DNA of 56,791 nucleotides from the NCBI GenBank assembly GCA_009928645.1, contig SACH01000013.1, positions 1-56,791 on the forward strand, given 5' to 3'. Below, piece by piece: positions 34,589 to 43,179 of the stretch. Made by a program: the position numbers and the translations under genes. The notes under the pieces were generated by a model. It was not told the DNA's origin. It worked only from the letters and a program-made list of their open reading frames with translations, and ran no database searches. The DNA is from Gammaproteobacteria bacterium (GTDB lineage: Bacteria; Pseudomonadota; Gammaproteobacteria; Chromatiales; Chromatiaceae). Positions within the stretch are counted from its first letter, which is position 1, and each line of letters begins with the position of its first letter.

Positions 34589-35944
34589 TTAGGCAGTGCC
34601 GGCGGCGGCGTCAACCGGATTCGCTGCCGGACCGACAACGGGTAACGTCACCGCCGGCGGTCCACTGAGCAGCAGGTGGGCGACGAGGCCCCCGCCAGGG
34701 CGATCCGCCAGGCGCAGATCGATGCCGTTGGCCTGGGCCAGTTGGCGACAGACGGCCAGACCCAGGCCGCTGCCCCCCGTGGCCCGGCTGCGGGAGCCCT
34801 CCAGGCGGTAGAAGGGGCGGAAGACCGCCTCAAGCTCCGCCGCGGGGATGCCGGGCCCGCGATCCAGGACTCGGATCGTGGGTTGGGGACCACAGGCCAG
34901 CTCAATCTCCACCGACGCTGTGCTGTAACGTAAGGCGTTCTCGATGAGGTTGCCGAGGATGCGCCGCAGGGCGAGAGGGTCGACTTGCTGATGGCACGGC
35001 ACGCCGCCGGTCCAACGTAGTCGGGGGTTGCCCTGACAAAGATCGCTGATCAGCCCGGCCAGGTCGACCCACCGCGCTTCGCCCCGTCCCAGACTCCGAC
35101 CCAGTTCCGCCGCCTGGCCCAGGAGGTCATTCATCTCCTCCAGATCCCGTTCCATCCGCTCCGTCAGCTCCCGCCAGGCAGGATCGCGGGGCAGCATCTC
35201 CAGGGCCAGGCGCAGGCGGGTCAGTGGGGTGCGCAGGTCGTGAGAGATCCCCGCCAGGAGCAGGGTGCGGTTGGCCAGGAGTTCGCGAACCTGCAGGCTC
35301 ATGTGGTTGAACTGGCGTGCCAGGCTGGCCAGTTCCCGGGGACCGGTCTCGGGCAGGGGCTGGGGCGAGAAGCCCTGGGCGACATCCTCCGCCGCCGCGG
35401 ACAGTCGTTCCAGGGGCTTGGTCACGCGTCGTGCCAGGAGGGCTGCGGTCACGACGACGAGGAGGAGGGCGATGAGGATCACCAGGGTCAGGCCCTCAAA
35501 GGGCCGGCTCTGCACCCGTTCCCGGGGAAAGCCGATCCACAGGGACTGGTCATGGCTCGGTAGGCGCACCCACAACCAGCGCTCACCGGCTTGCCAACTG
35601 CTGCCGGTGGCGATTAGTCCCCCCGTCCGCTCGGTCAGGGCCTGGTGCAGGCGCTCCAGGTAAGGGAAGAAGTAGTCGCTGAGATCCTGGGGGGCCTCGC
35701 CCGGTGGGAGCAGCCACAGGCCATGTTCCCGGGCCATGTGGGCCCGATACTCCCTGCCCTGTTCCGCGTCCAGGTGGGCCAGGGTATCGGTGGCCAATAA
35801 CATTAGGGCCGCCAGGTCGCGGGTCCCCCGGTCCGCCACTGGCACCAGGGCGAACTGGACCACGCTGGCGAAGGCCAGGAAGGCAAAGAGCCCGAAGGTG
35901 ATGATCAGGGTGAGCAGGGCCCGGCTGAACAAGGAGAGGCGCAT
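34589..35944 (-). CDS. EnvZ-like sensor histidine kinase
   Basis: A 451-residue inner-membrane kinase: TM1 about 10-33, a periplasmic domain of about 115 residues, TM2 about 150-170 (LVILIALLLVVVTAALLA), a HAMP domain (ARRVTKPLERLSAAAEDVA), HisKA with the phospho-His in AGISHDLRTPLTRLRLALE, and an ATPase domain with NLIENALRYS, DRGPGIP and GGSGLGLAV. The HDLRTPLTRLRLA pattern is EnvZ/CpxA-like. It follows the OmpR-type gene with a gap of 105 bases on the same strand. The stimulus is unknown. Confidence 0.93.
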   Translation of the reverse strand: MRLSLFSRALLTLIITFGLFAFLAFASVVQFALVPVADRGTRDLAALMLLATDTLAHLDAEQGREYRAHMAREHGLWLLPPGEAPQDLSDYFFPYLERLHQALTERTGGLIATGSSWQAGERWLWVRLPSHDQSLWIGFPRERVQSRPFEGLTLVILIALLLVVVTAALLARRVTKPLERLSAAAEDVAQGFSPQPLPETGPRELASLARQFNHMSLQVRELLANRTLLLAGISHDLRTPLTRLRLALEMLPRDPAWRELTERMERDLEEMNDLLGQAAELGRSLGRGEARWVDLAGLISDLCQGNPRLRWTGGVPCHQQVDPLALRRILGNLIENALRYSTASVEIELACGPQPTIRVLDRGPGIPAAELEAVFRPFYRLEGSRSRATGGSGLGLAVCRQLAQANGIDLRLADRPGGGLVAHLLLSGPPAVTLPVVGPAANPVDAAAGTA

Positions 35945-36049
35945 GGGTGAGGATCAGGGTTGGCCGGGAATGTCGGGGATTGTTGGCGATTTTGTCAGGG
36001 ATCTGATCGGTTTTCTGGTTTTTTCCGGACTGGTTTTGGGTTTGTGCGC

Positions 36050-36871
36050 TCAGGCGGCTCTGGAGTCGGCGGCCCTGATGGCTCCGGGTGGTTGATCCAC
36101 GGGCGGGGGGCCTTGGTACCGTGCCTCGGGTGGGTAGGACGCCGGCTGGGCGCCCTCGGGGGTGAAGAGGTAACCCTTGCCCCAGACGGTGCGGATGTAG
36201 GCGGGGTGCTTGGTGTCCGGCTCGATCTTGGCCCGCAGCCGCGCCACCAGGACGTCGATACTGCGGTCAAAGGGCGAGCGCTCGTAACCCCGCAACAGAT
36301 CCAGGAGCTGGTCGCGATTCAGCACCCGATTGGGATGGGCCAGAAAGACCTGGAGGAGGTCGTATTCGCTGCTGGTCAGGGGCACGGGACCCTGATCGCT
36401 GGACAATTCCCGCTGCCGGGGATCGAGGCGATAGGGGCCGAAGGTCAGGAGCGGTCCGGCCGCCATCTCCTCTTCCTCCGCCTGGCGGTCCTGCGGACAG
36501 CGGCGGCGCAGGATGGCGCGGATGCGGGCCAGGAGCTCGCGGGGGTTGAAGGGCTTGGCCAGATAGTCGTCGGCGCCGACCTCCAGGCCGACGATGCGAT
36601 CGATATCGTCCCCCCGGGCCGAGAGCATGAGGATGGGTAGCGACGACTCCCGCCGCAGCCGTCGTAGCACGGAGAGCCCATCCTCGCCGGGCAGCATCAG
36701 GTCGAGGATCACCAGGTCCACGGGGTTGTGGATCAGCCACTCATCCATGGCGACGCCGTCTTCCGCTCCATCCACGGTGAAGCCCTCCTGGGTCAGATAA
36801 CGGGTCAACAGGGAGCGGATCTGCTCGTCATCGTCCACGATCAGGATGCGTAGCGGTGGGTCCTTGATCAC
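36050..36871 (-). CDS. ompR: OmpR-type response regulator
   Basis: A 273-residue receiver plus winged-helix DNA-binding protein. The receiver has DDD (LRILIVDDDEQIRSLL), phospho-acceptor in VILDLMLPGEDG, and the Lys in LAKPFNPRELLARIRAIL. The effector contains RLRAKIEPDTKHPAYIRTV then WGKGYLF, as in OmpR. GTG 36871 (VIKDPPLRILIVDDD) is preceded by AAAGG at nine bases and fits OmpR length; a GTG at 36925 would add 18 residues but has no spaced ribosome site. It is the cognate regulator of the EnvZ-like kinase. The C-terminal 30 residues are Pro-rich. The symbol marks the family, not proven orthology. Confidence 0.88.
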   Translation of the reverse strand: MIKDPPLRILIVDDDEQIRSLLTRYLTQEGFTVDGAEDGVAMDEWLIHNPVDLVILDLMLPGEDGLSVLRRLRRESSLPILMLSARGDDIDRIVGLEVGADDYLAKPFNPRELLARIRAILRRRCPQDRQAEEEEMAAGPLLTFGPYRLDPRQRELSSDQGPVPLTSSEYDLLQVFLAHPNRVLNRDQLLDLLRGYERSPFDRSIDVLVARLRAKIEPDTKHPAYIRTVWGKGYLFTPEGAQPASYPPEARYQGPPPVDQPPGAIRAADSRAA

Positions 36872-36982
36872 GGGTGGCGGCCTTTGGTTAGGGAATGGGT
36901 CCCGATCCAGTCGGGGCGGCCTCACCTTCAGCCGCGTGCTTAGCGGCCAGGCGCTGGCCTGGAATAACGATTTGTTACAATA

Positions 36983-37043
36983 TAAGTGTATCGCGAAATA
37001 CTAAATAATACATTGACCGTTACACTTAGGCCTACGGTATAAG
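36983..37043 (+). promoter_or_regulatory. Inverted repeat and candidate promoter of the orphan transcript
   Basis: TAAGTGTA (36983-36990) is the reverse complement of TACACTTA (37021-37028), separated by 30 bases. A -35-like TTGACC (37013-37018) and -10-like TATAAG (37038-37043) with a 19-base spacer overlap the right half. The area is A+T-rich and also lies upstream of the minus-strand ompR-like gene. The spacer is long, so this is only suggestive. Confidence 0.35.
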
Positions 37044-37048
37044 ACCGT

Positions 37049-37161
37049 TTTACCGCCGGTTGCGGTATTCCCTGATTATTTTCAGAGTTTGATCGGTTTC
37101 TGGGCAGCAAGCCAGTTGGGCCGCTAGGGTGGCAACACACCCCCTCTAGCGGCCTTTTTTT
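37049..37161 (+). ncRNA. Candidate orphan small RNA of about 110 nucleotides
   Basis: Between the candidate promoter and a strong intrinsic terminator there is no ATG-initiated reading frame on the plus strand. The sequence can form an early hairpin TACCGC/GCGGTA (37051-37056 with 37062-37067), a middle A+T-rich unpaired stretch, and the terminator hairpin. The next plus-strand gene starts only at 38376. This layout matches Hfq-type small RNAs in form, but the family is unknown and expression is unproven. Confidence 0.35.
37119..37161 (+). terminator. Strong intrinsic terminator
   Basis: GGCCGCTAG (37119-37127) pairs with CTAGCGGCC (37146-37154), followed by seven T (37155-37161). The loop is 18 bases. 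It acts only in the plus direction; no annotated plus-strand gene lies just upstream, so it probably ends the candidate small RNA. Confidence 0.85.
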
Positions 37162-37360
37162 GCGCGTACTCCCTGGCCTCGCCGGAAGGGGATGAGTGCT
37201 GGGTGGCGATAGGGGCCGGGGTCGATAAGGAAGTCCACGAACCCTGCCAACGGCCGGCATGGCCGCCCCTGGTGGCAACCGCACCCTCATGTTGCTCTGG
37301 ATTGGTTTGGGGGGAGGAGCCAGTCTTAAGTTCCCAGTTCCCCCTCTCTCATCTCCAGGC

Positions 37361-37582
37361 CTAAGGTTCCTTGCCCACCGCCGCCAGGGCGTCGGCCAGG
37401 ATCACCAGCACCTCCTCCAGTTCGTTGCGCAGCTCCTCCACCCGCCGTCCCAGGGCCGGGTCCACTTCCAGCAGGCTCAGGTGACCAGCCGGGGACTCGG
37501 GTTCCGGCACTCGCCCCGCGGCGACGCCGAGGACGGTGAGGTCTCGGTTTCTCAGCTTTCGCAGGTGAATGCCTCGCCTCAT
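37361..37582 (-). CDS. Small unrecognised protein with a C-terminal helix
   Basis: A 73-residue ORF beginning MRRGIHLRKLRNRD. The second half (GRRVEELRNELEEVLVILAD) is a predicted amphipathic helix or short coiled coil. GAGG lies about nine bases before the ATG. It starts 41 bases after the stop of the DUF302 gene on the same strand, so co-transcription is likely. The function is unknown, and the ORF might be chance in GC-rich DNA. Confidence 0.45.
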   Translation of the reverse strand: MRRGIHLRKLRNRDLTVLGVAAGRVPEPESPAGHLSLLEVDPALGRRVEELRNELEEVLVILADALAAVGKEP

Positions 37583-37623
37583 GGGGTCTGCCTCAGGGAT
37601 CTGTCGCGCATGAGGGCCAGGTC

Positions 37624-38013
37624 TTAGGACGTCAGCCGGTCACGGACTCGTTCGAGCACCATCCGGGCCTCGGCGGCGATGACATCGACTGCCGGTACCT
37701 CCGCCAGGCCCAGGACCGTCACCGGGTCCATGAAATGGACGGCGGTGCTGGTCTCGTTCAGGGCCCGCACCACCACATTGCAGGGCAGCAAGGCACCCGC
37801 GGCGGGCTGGGCGGTGATCACGCGGCTGGCCAGGGCCGGTGCGCAGGCGCCCAGAATGCAGTAATCACCGATGTCCTCCCCCAGCTTGGCCTTGAGGATC
37901 CCACTCACATTCACCTCGCTGACCAGGCCCAGCTTTTCGGCGCCCAGGGCCTCCTTGACCCTTGCCAGCGCTTGCTCATAGGGGGCCTCGATGACGACGC
38001 CGAAGACATACAT
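37624..38013 (-). CDS. DUF302 domain protein
   Basis: A 129-residue protein with the DUF302 core: PYEQALARVKEALGAEKLGL, VNVSGILKAKLGEDIGDYCILGACAPALASRVI in parts (VSGILKAKLGEDIG, YCILGACAPALA), LLPCNVVVRA and a MDPVTVLGL end. There is no signal peptide. The two Cys in the ILGAC/LLPCN sites are the usual pair of the family and suggest redox or metal chemistry; the reaction is not established. DUF302 genes are often found with sulfur-oxidation genes, which fits the organism, but no partner lies next to it. Confidence 0.85.
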   Translation of the reverse strand: MYVFGVVIEAPYEQALARVKEALGAEKLGLVSEVNVSGILKAKLGEDIGDYCILGACAPALASRVITAQPAAGALLPCNVVVRALNETSTAVHFMDPVTVLGLAEVPAVDVIAAEARMVLERVRDRLTS

Positions 38014-38160
38014 GCTCAGATCTCCCGTGATGGTAAGGATGCCGGGTTTCCGGCACCGCCATGGTCCGCGTTTTGGGCCCGGGGGTACAACAAAAATAAC
38101 GCCGCCAGCCCGCCAATCTGCTACAGGGTAAAATATACGCGAAGCAGTTTGGTTTTCCCG

Positions 38161-38258
38161 GAGCGGTTGGTGTCTGGCGGGGGGAGCTGTGAATACGTCC
38201 TTCTAGGCTTGACGACCGCATCCTTGCGGTGGACACCCCCGCCAGACGCCCCCCGCTC
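38161..38258 (+). repeat. 98-bp palindromic element, copy 1
   Basis: The ends are inverted (GAGCGG at 38161-38166 with CCGCTC at 38253-38258), then a conserved arm GTGTCTGGCGGGG / CCCCGCCAGACG. The interior carries GTGAATACGTCC, AGGCTTG and a small hairpin ACCGCATCCTTGCGGT. A second copy of equal length is at 56423-56520. It lies in a divergent intergenic region (DUF302 leftward, phosphorylase rightward), so it is not simply a terminator. Confidence 0.8.
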
Positions 38259-38375
38259 CTCCTGGGCCCAACCTAAAACTGGAGAGCCCAGTATACACAC
38301 GGCCTAACGCGGTCAGACTACGCCTGGCTGTCGCTGGCCCAGGTCATCAGTCTCACCCACAGCTCACCGACGCGG

Positions 38376-39944
38376 ATGGACACCCTCAAACTCAGGCGCA
38401 TCGCCATCGATACCTACCGCGAGAACGTGGCCTTCCTCCATCGGGATTGTCCGCACTACCGTAGCGAGGGCTTTCAGGCCCTGGCGAAGGTGGAGGTCCT
38501 GGCCGGTCGTGGGACCATGCCGGTGCTGGCGGTCCTCAACGTGGTCGATGACGTGGCCATCGTCGGCCCGGATGAACTGGGCCTGTCCGAACAGGCCTTC
38601 GCCCAGATTGGCGTCCCCGAGGGTTCCCCGGTCACCGTCTGCCAGGCCCAGCCGCCGGCCTCTCTGGGCGCCGTCCATCGCAAGATCCGCGGCGAGCGTC
38701 TCCAGGCCTGGGAATATGCCGATATCGCCCGGGACATCGTCAACAATCGCTATTCCAAGATCGAGATGTCGGCCTTCATCGTCGCCTGCGCCCAGGTGGG
38801 GCTGGAGCGCGAGGAGGTCCTCTATCTCACCCAGGCCATGGTCGAGAGCGGCGAGCGCCTGGACTGGGGCGCCGACCTGGTGGCGGACAAGCACTGCATT
38901 GGCGGGGTGCCTGGCAACCGCACCACCCTCATCGTTATGCCCATCGTCGCCGCCCATGGCCTGCTGATCCCCAAGACCTCCAGCCGGGCCATCACCTCCC
39001 CCGCCGGCACCGCCGACACCATGGAGGTCCTGGCCCGGGTGGACCTGTCGCCGGATCAGCTCCACGATATCGTCCGTCGCGAGCGCGGCTGCCTGGCCTG
39101 GGGGGGGACCGCTCGCCTGGCCCCGGCGGACGACGTCCTCATCTCGGTGGAGCGGCCCCTGTCCCTGGACTCCCCGGGGCAGATGGTCGCCTCGATCCTG
39201 GCGAAGAAGGTCGCCGCCGGCTCCACCCATCTCCTCATTGACATCCCGGTGGGGCCGACGGCCAAGGTGCGCCATCACCAGGATGCCCTGCGTCTGCGCA
39301 AACTCTTCGAGTACGTGGGCGACAGCCTGGGCCTGCATCTGGAGGTGCTGCTCACCGACGGCAGTCAGCCCATCGGCCGCGGCATCGGTCCTGTGCTGGA
39401 GGCCCGGGATGTCATGGCCGTCCTCGACAACGACCCGGCCGCCCCGGCGGACCTGCGCGACAAGTCCCTGCTGCTGGCTGGCCAGATTCTGGAGTTCGAC
39501 CCCACCGTGCGCGGCGGCACCGGCCAGGCCCTGGCCCGGGAGATCCTGGTGTCCGGCTGCGCCGCCGCCAAACTGAGGGCCATCATCGCGGCACAGGGCA
39601 CCAACCCGGAGCCCCCGCCCCTGGGCAGCCTGCGCCATGAAATCCCGGCGCCGGTGAATGGCGTGGTCACCGCCATCGACAACTTCCAGATCGCCCGCAT
39701 CGCCCGCCTGGCGGGTGCCCCCCTGGATCCCGGCGCCGGCGTCGAACTACACCGCAAGCTCGGTGACCCGGTCCGGCAGGGCGAGACTCTCTATGCCATC
39801 TATGCCTGCTTCCCCGCTGATTATCGCTTCGCCCGTGCCCTGGCTGGCCAGGACTCGGGCTATGCTATTGCCGAGCCTCTCGGCGACCATGGGCCGGGGA
39901 CCAACCAGTGGCGCGTGCCCATCCGCGTTCGGAGCCGAACCTGA
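38376..39944 (+). CDS. AMP phosphorylase / thymidine phosphorylase family protein
   Basis: A 522-residue protein of the type-2 thymidine phosphorylase family, which includes archaeal AMP phosphorylases. It has a 90-residue N-terminal domain ([20 protein letters not shown]), absent from classical DeoA. The phosphate-binding and catalytic sites are seen in [20 protein letters not shown] and [20 protein letters not shown], with [15 protein letters not shown] sequence ([15 protein letters not shown]) later. The reaction would be nucleoside (5'-phosphate) + Pi to base + ribose 1-phosphate or 1,5-bisphosphate. It is followed by a PRPP-synthetase homologue, 159 bases downstream on the same strand, suggesting nucleotide salvage. 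AMP versus thymidine as substrate is not decided. Confidence 0.85.
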   Translation: MDTLKLRRIAIDTYRENVAFLHRDCPHYRSEGFQALAKVEVLAGRGTMPVLAVLNVVDDVAIVGPDELGLSEQAFAQIGVPEGSPVTVCQAQPPASLGAVHRKIRGERLQAWEYADIARDIVNNRYSKIEMSAFIVACAQVGLEREEVLYLTQAMVESGERLDWGADLVADKHCIGGVPGNRTTLIVMPIVAAHGLLIPKTSSRAITSPAGTADTMEVLARVDLSPDQLHDIVRRERGCLAWGGTARLAPADDVLISVERPLSLDSPGQMVASILAKKVAAGSTHLLIDIPVGPTAKVRHHQDALRLRKLFEYVGDSLGLHLEVLLTDGSQPIGRGIGPVLEARDVMAVLDNDPAAPADLRDKSLLLAGQILEFDPTVRGGTGQALAREILVSGCAAAKLRAIIAAQGTNPEPPPLGSLRHEIPAPVNGVVTAIDNFQIARIARLAGAPLDPGAGVELHRKLGDPVRQGETLYAIYACFPADYRFARALAGQDSGYAIAEPLGDHGPGTNQWRVPIRVRSRT

Positions 39945-40018
39945 TGGGGGGCCTACCCGACTTCCAGCCATCAGTGGGCGTCAGCGGAGGGGCGGGAAGA
40001 TCCGCTCACTGTGATGGA

Positions 40019-40072
40019 CGCGCGCCACCTTCCTGAAAATGAGAGACTTTGCCATGACTTTCCCACTGACGC
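40019..40072 (+). repeat. Dispersed intergenic repeat, copy C
   Basis: GACGCGCGCCACC, CCTGAAAATGAGAGA and TGACTTTCCCACTGACGC match copy B (30336-30389) along the whole length. It lies between the phosphorylase and PRPP-synthetase-like genes. Confidence 0.65.
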
Positions 40073-40103
40073 ATCGGCGATGACCGATGTATAAGGCAAG
40101 CTC

Positions 40104-41024
40104 GTGAACCGGACCCCTCCCGTAACGCTCATGCTCGGCTTCCCGGATTACCGGGAACCCGCCCGCCGCCTGGCCGCCGCCGCCGGTCTGCCCTTCGCCG
40201 AGGTCGAGGTCCATCGCTTCCCCGACGGTGAGAGCCGGGTGCGCCTCCCCGCCGGCCTGGGTGAGCGGCTCATCCTTTGCCGCAGCCTGGATCACCCCAA
40301 CGACAAGCTCATCGAGCTCGCCCTGACGGCCAGCGCCGCCCGCGAACTGGGGGCGCGCCACCTGACCCTGGTCGCCCCCTACCTTTGCTACATGCGCCAG
40401 GACAAGGCCTTTAATCCCGGCGAGGCCATCAGCCAACCCATCATCGGCGACCTGCTCGCCCAGTGGGTGGAGGCCTTGATCACCGTCGATCCCCACCTGC
40501 ACCGGGTGGCGACCCTGGAGGAGGCCATCCCGGTACGCCAGGCCCAGTGCCTGACCGCCGCGCCGCTGATGGCGGACTTTCTCGCCCGCGAGTTGGAGGC
40601 CCCGGTCCTTATCGGCCCGGATGAAGAGGCCCGGCAGTGGGTGGCCGCCATCGCCGCCCGCGCCGGCCTGGACGCCCGGATCGGCGTCAAGGTCCGGCAT
40701 GGCGACCGCGAGGTCGAGGTCCATTTCCCCGACCCGCCACCCCCGGGCCGCCACCTGGTCCTGGTGGACGATGTCGCCAGCACCGGCCGCACCCTTGAGG
40801 CCGCCGTCGCCGCCCTCGCCGCGACCCGCCCTGCCGCCATTTCGGTTCTGGTCACCCATGCCCTCTTTCTGGAGGGCACCCTGGAGCGACTGCGCCAGGC
40901 TGGCGTCGCCCACGTCTGGAGCACCGACAGCATCCCCCACCCGACCAACCGTCTGGAATTGGCGCCCCTGCTGGCCCAGGCCCTGAGCTACCCTTCCCCG
41001 GATCTGATGGGAACCACGGCTTGA
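40104..41024 (+). CDS. prs: Ribose-phosphate diphosphokinase (PRPP synthetase) homologue
   Basis: A 306-residue member of the Prs family (ribose 5-phosphate + ATP to PRPP + AMP). The PRPP-binding loop is LVLVDDVASTGRTLEAA, and LVAPYLCYMRQDKAF matches the family's PYxxYxRQDR site. Start is GTG 40104. Differences from standard Prs: shorter (306 against about 315), and the catalytic flexible loop lacks the usual KxR-type Lys/Arg cluster, reading KVRHGDREVEVHF. It may thus be a divergent Prs serving the adjacent phosphorylase. Also present in this position in other bacteria, to my recollection; I have not verified that. Confidence 0.82.
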   Translation: MNRTPPVTLMLGFPDYREPARRLAAAAGLPFAEVEVHRFPDGESRVRLPAGLGERLILCRSLDHPNDKLIELALTASAARELGARHLTLVAPYLCYMRQDKAFNPGEAISQPIIGDLLAQWVEALITVDPHLHRVATLEEAIPVRQAQCLTAAPLMADFLARELEAPVLIGPDEEARQWVAAIAARAGLDARIGVKVRHGDREVEVHFPDPPPPGRHLVLVDDVASTGRTLEAAVAALAATRPAAISVLVTHALFLEGTLERLRQAGVAHVWSTDSIPHPTNRLELAPLLAQALSYPSPDLMGTTA

Positions 41025-41162
41025 ATAAGGAATCTGTAGTCAGCTGCCCTTTTCCGGGAAGCAAAACAGCCAGACATCCCACAACCCAGGGAGTGGCGCC
41101 CCCCGATCCGAAACCGCCACCCACTGCCTCATCAAGCCGTTAAGAAAGTAAGTAAATCCGCC

Positions 41163-41663
41163 ATGGAACATTGGTACGCCGTTCACACCAAGGCCCGCGA
41201 CGAGGCATTGGCCGAGGAAAACCTCCAGCGTCAGGGTTTCCAGACCTTCCTTCCCCGGATCAAGGCGGCCCGACGGCGGCGCGGGCGCTGGCACGAGGTC
41301 ATCGAGCCCCTCTTCCCGGGCTACCTCTTCATCCGCCTCGATATGCTGACCCAGGACAGTTCCCCCATCCGCTCCACCCGCGGCGCCCTCGGCCTGATCC
41401 GCTTTGGCGGCGATCCGGCCATCGTCCCAACGGAGCTGATCGAGCAACTCATCGCTGCCGCCAGCGACGAGCCGGGAGTGGTGCGTCAGGAAAATCTCTT
41501 CCAGCCCGGAGACCGGGTCCAGATTCTCAGCGGGCCCTTCACCGGCCTTCCCGCCAGCATCCTCGCCGAGACCGGCGAGGAGCGCGTCCAGCTGCTCCTC
41601 GACCTGTTGGGGCGTACCAACAAGGTCCTTGTCTCCCGCCATCAGATTGCCCCGGAAGCCTGA
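41163..41663 (+). CDS. rfaH: RfaH-type transcription antitermination factor
   Basis: A 166-residue NusG paralogue. The NGN domain starts MEHWYAVHTKARDEALAEENL, with RQGFQTFLP, LFPGYLFIRLD and RGALGLIRFGG. A KOW-like domain is at VRQENLFQPGDRVQILSGPF. RfaH enhances elongation of long operons (surface polysaccharide, LPS or adhesins) after binding an ops site in DNA. No ops site or polysaccharide operon is visible in this window, so its targets lie elsewhere. The A+T-rich island starts just after it. The family call is strong; function is by analogy. Confidence 0.9.
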   Translation: MEHWYAVHTKARDEALAEENLQRQGFQTFLPRIKAARRRRGRWHEVIEPLFPGYLFIRLDMLTQDSSPIRSTRGALGLIRFGGDPAIVPTELIEQLIAAASDEPGVVRQENLFQPGDRVQILSGPFTGLPASILAETGEERVQLLLDLLGRTNKVLVSRHQIAPEA

Positions 41664-41896
41664 CCATAGGCCAACTGCGCCCGATCTTCGGTTTCCAGAC
41701 ACGCATGCCCTTGCTACTAACGCTGGCTGTGGGCATACAATCCCTCATCTCCAAGGAGTAGCATCCTAGCCTGCTACGCCGTGCCGGGCGCAGATTAGAC
41801 CATAAGAAACGTGCCTACCCTACGCGGCAAGCTCCGCTTGGCGGCAGGCTCCGAGGCGTGCGAACGACAGATAAATGCTTATTCGTTAGCCGAAAA

Positions 41897-42127
41897 ATGA
41901 TGAACACAATCGGCGGAAAAATAAATGATGATTATGGTTGGGAAATAACCCTATTTCATAAGCTTCGCGAAGCATCCGATGGTGTAATGTTCTTTTATGG
42001 AAAAATAAACTGGGATAGATTCCTTGCCGATCATTCGCCAAAATTTGAAGTGCACATCGTGATATTCAACTACACAATAGTTGAAATCAATGTTTACAAT
42101 TTACGGCATAGAAGCGAAGGTGAGTAG
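41897..42127 (+). CDS. A+T-rich small ORF, unrecognised
   Basis: A 76-residue protein (MMNTIGGKINDDYGWEITLF to NLRHRSEGE) with many aromatic residues (NYTIVEINVY). Base composition drops sharply compared with the neighbours, which suggests acquisition by transfer. No Shine-Dalgarno is clear. GTTAGC at 41885-41890 lies just upstream of the start codon. It is followed by a second ORF of similar composition, 9 bases later. No family is recognised. Confidence 0.5.
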   Translation: MMNTIGGKINDDYGWEITLFHKLREASDGVMFFYGKINWDRFLADHSPKFEVHIVIFNYTIVEINVYNLRHRSEGE

Positions 42128-42136
42128 AAAGCCGCC

Positions 42137-42439
42137 ATGAAGCCTGGAAAAAACGATATACCTGTAAAGATAAAAATATCAGGTACGCAACTGGATGAGT
42201 TAAAGAAGCACTCCTGGTATATGGTAGAGGCGTTTGGCTTGGACTCAAAAGCAAGGAACTATAAAGGTATAAAACCAATTTCATTTTACAGTTGGGATTT
42301 GGATTGCATCCTGGATGTATTGGATATGGTTCTTAACGATAAAAAAGAATATCCCGATCAAGAAGATGAAGGGTATATTAAGCTTAAAGAGTTATATGTT
42401 CATCTTAAGAATGAGTACCAAAAAACATACAGTCGATAA
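42137..42439 (+). CDS. A+T-rich ORF, unrecognised
   Basis: A 100-residue lysine- and tyrosine-rich soluble protein (VKIKISGTQLDELKKHSWYM, GIKPISFYSWDLDCILDVLD, KLKELYVHLKNEYQKTYSR). It starts nine bases after the preceding ORF, so the pair may be one unit, e.g. a toxin-antitoxin or immunity pair; this is guess. A GCTAAC at 42448-42453 follows the stop and is the inverse of the GTTAGC before the first ORF. Confidence 0.55.
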   Translation: MKPGKNDIPVKIKISGTQLDELKKHSWYMVEAFGLDSKARNYKGIKPISFYSWDLDCILDVLDMVLNDKKEYPDQEDEGYIKLKELYVHLKNEYQKTYSR

Positions 42440-42696
42440 AAAAGTCAGCTAACAAGGATCACTCACTGGCAAGCGAAAAAAGCCCGCGGCTGTTTTTTGG
42501 GCGTTATTCTGTCCGTTTAGTAAATATTACAGCGAAATAGGTGGGAAGCGAGGACCGGCAACGGGTTCAGGTGTCCATGCCCGCAGCGTCGCCGGCCGTT
42601 GGCGCATCAATGTCCTCGATTATGTCCAACCTTGGAGCGGACTGGACCTGAATAATATTCTGGCGCAACTCATAATTTTTCGAATGGCCTTAGTTC
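42440..42696. other. Gene-free stretch in the A+T-rich island
   Basis: This stretch has a weak A/T-flanked stem (AAAAAAGCC with GGCTGTTTTTT, about 42478-42500). A GC-rich patch at about 42548-42650 has an open frame reading ATGSGVHARSVAGRWRINVL on the plus strand without a start codon, perhaps a remnant of another gene. I cannot identify it. Confidence 0.3.
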
Positions 42697-43179
42697 ATGA
42701 AGCGAAAAATCTACGTCGAAACATCTGTTATAAGTTACCTTACGGCACGCCCCAGCAAGACCATTATTGGTGCCGCCCATCAGCAAATCACTTTGGCTTG
42801 GTGGGATATTCGCTCGGACTATGATCTTTACGTTTCCCAACCCGTCTGGCAAGAGTGTGCTGCTGGTGATCCTGTTGCGGCACAAAAAAGACTTGCAGCA
42901 CTGAAGGGGATACCGGTCCTTGCCGTAACCCAAGACATGATTCAATTGACCGAAGCGCTTATTGAACAAGCCATCATTCCCGCCAAGGCTATTGAAGATG
43001 CGCTTCATATTGCGATTTCAACACTTCATCATGTTGATTTTCTGCTGACGTGGAATTGTCGTCACATTGCCAATCCAGTCATCCAGGAAAAGATTGCCGT
43101 GCATCTCGAACAACTCGGCTTATTCCTTCCGATTATCTGCACCCCTGAGGAACTACTTGGAGGAAGTGAGGATGACTGA
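42697..43179 (+). CDS. PIN-domain protein (VapC-like)
   Basis: A 160-residue protein with PIN features: N-terminal IYVETSVISYLTARPS (D/E-T-S pattern), WDIRSDYDLYVSQPVWQE, then AIEDALHIAIST (central acidic pair) and FLLTWNCRHIANP (the W-N-C-R/H-I site typical of one PIN subgroup). It would cleave RNA if active, as VapC toxins do. ATG 42697 has no clear ribosome site. It overlaps the next small ORF by eight bases, which resembles toxin-antitoxin coupling. Gene order is toxin first, which is unusual for vapBC. Confidence 0.78.
   Translation: MKRKIYVETSVISYLTARPSKTIIGAAHQQITLAWWDIRSDYDLYVSQPVWQECAAGDPVAAQKRLAALKGIPVLAVTQDMIQLTEALIEQAIIPAKAIEDALHIAISTLHHVDFLLTWNCRHIANPVIQEKIAVHLEQLGLFLPIICTPEELLGGSEDD

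Noticed and set aside
41830..42520. Integron gene cassette with attC site
   Set aside because: TAAC...GTTA pairs exist around 42449-42510, but R'/R'' boxes do not match the consensus well and no integrase is present.
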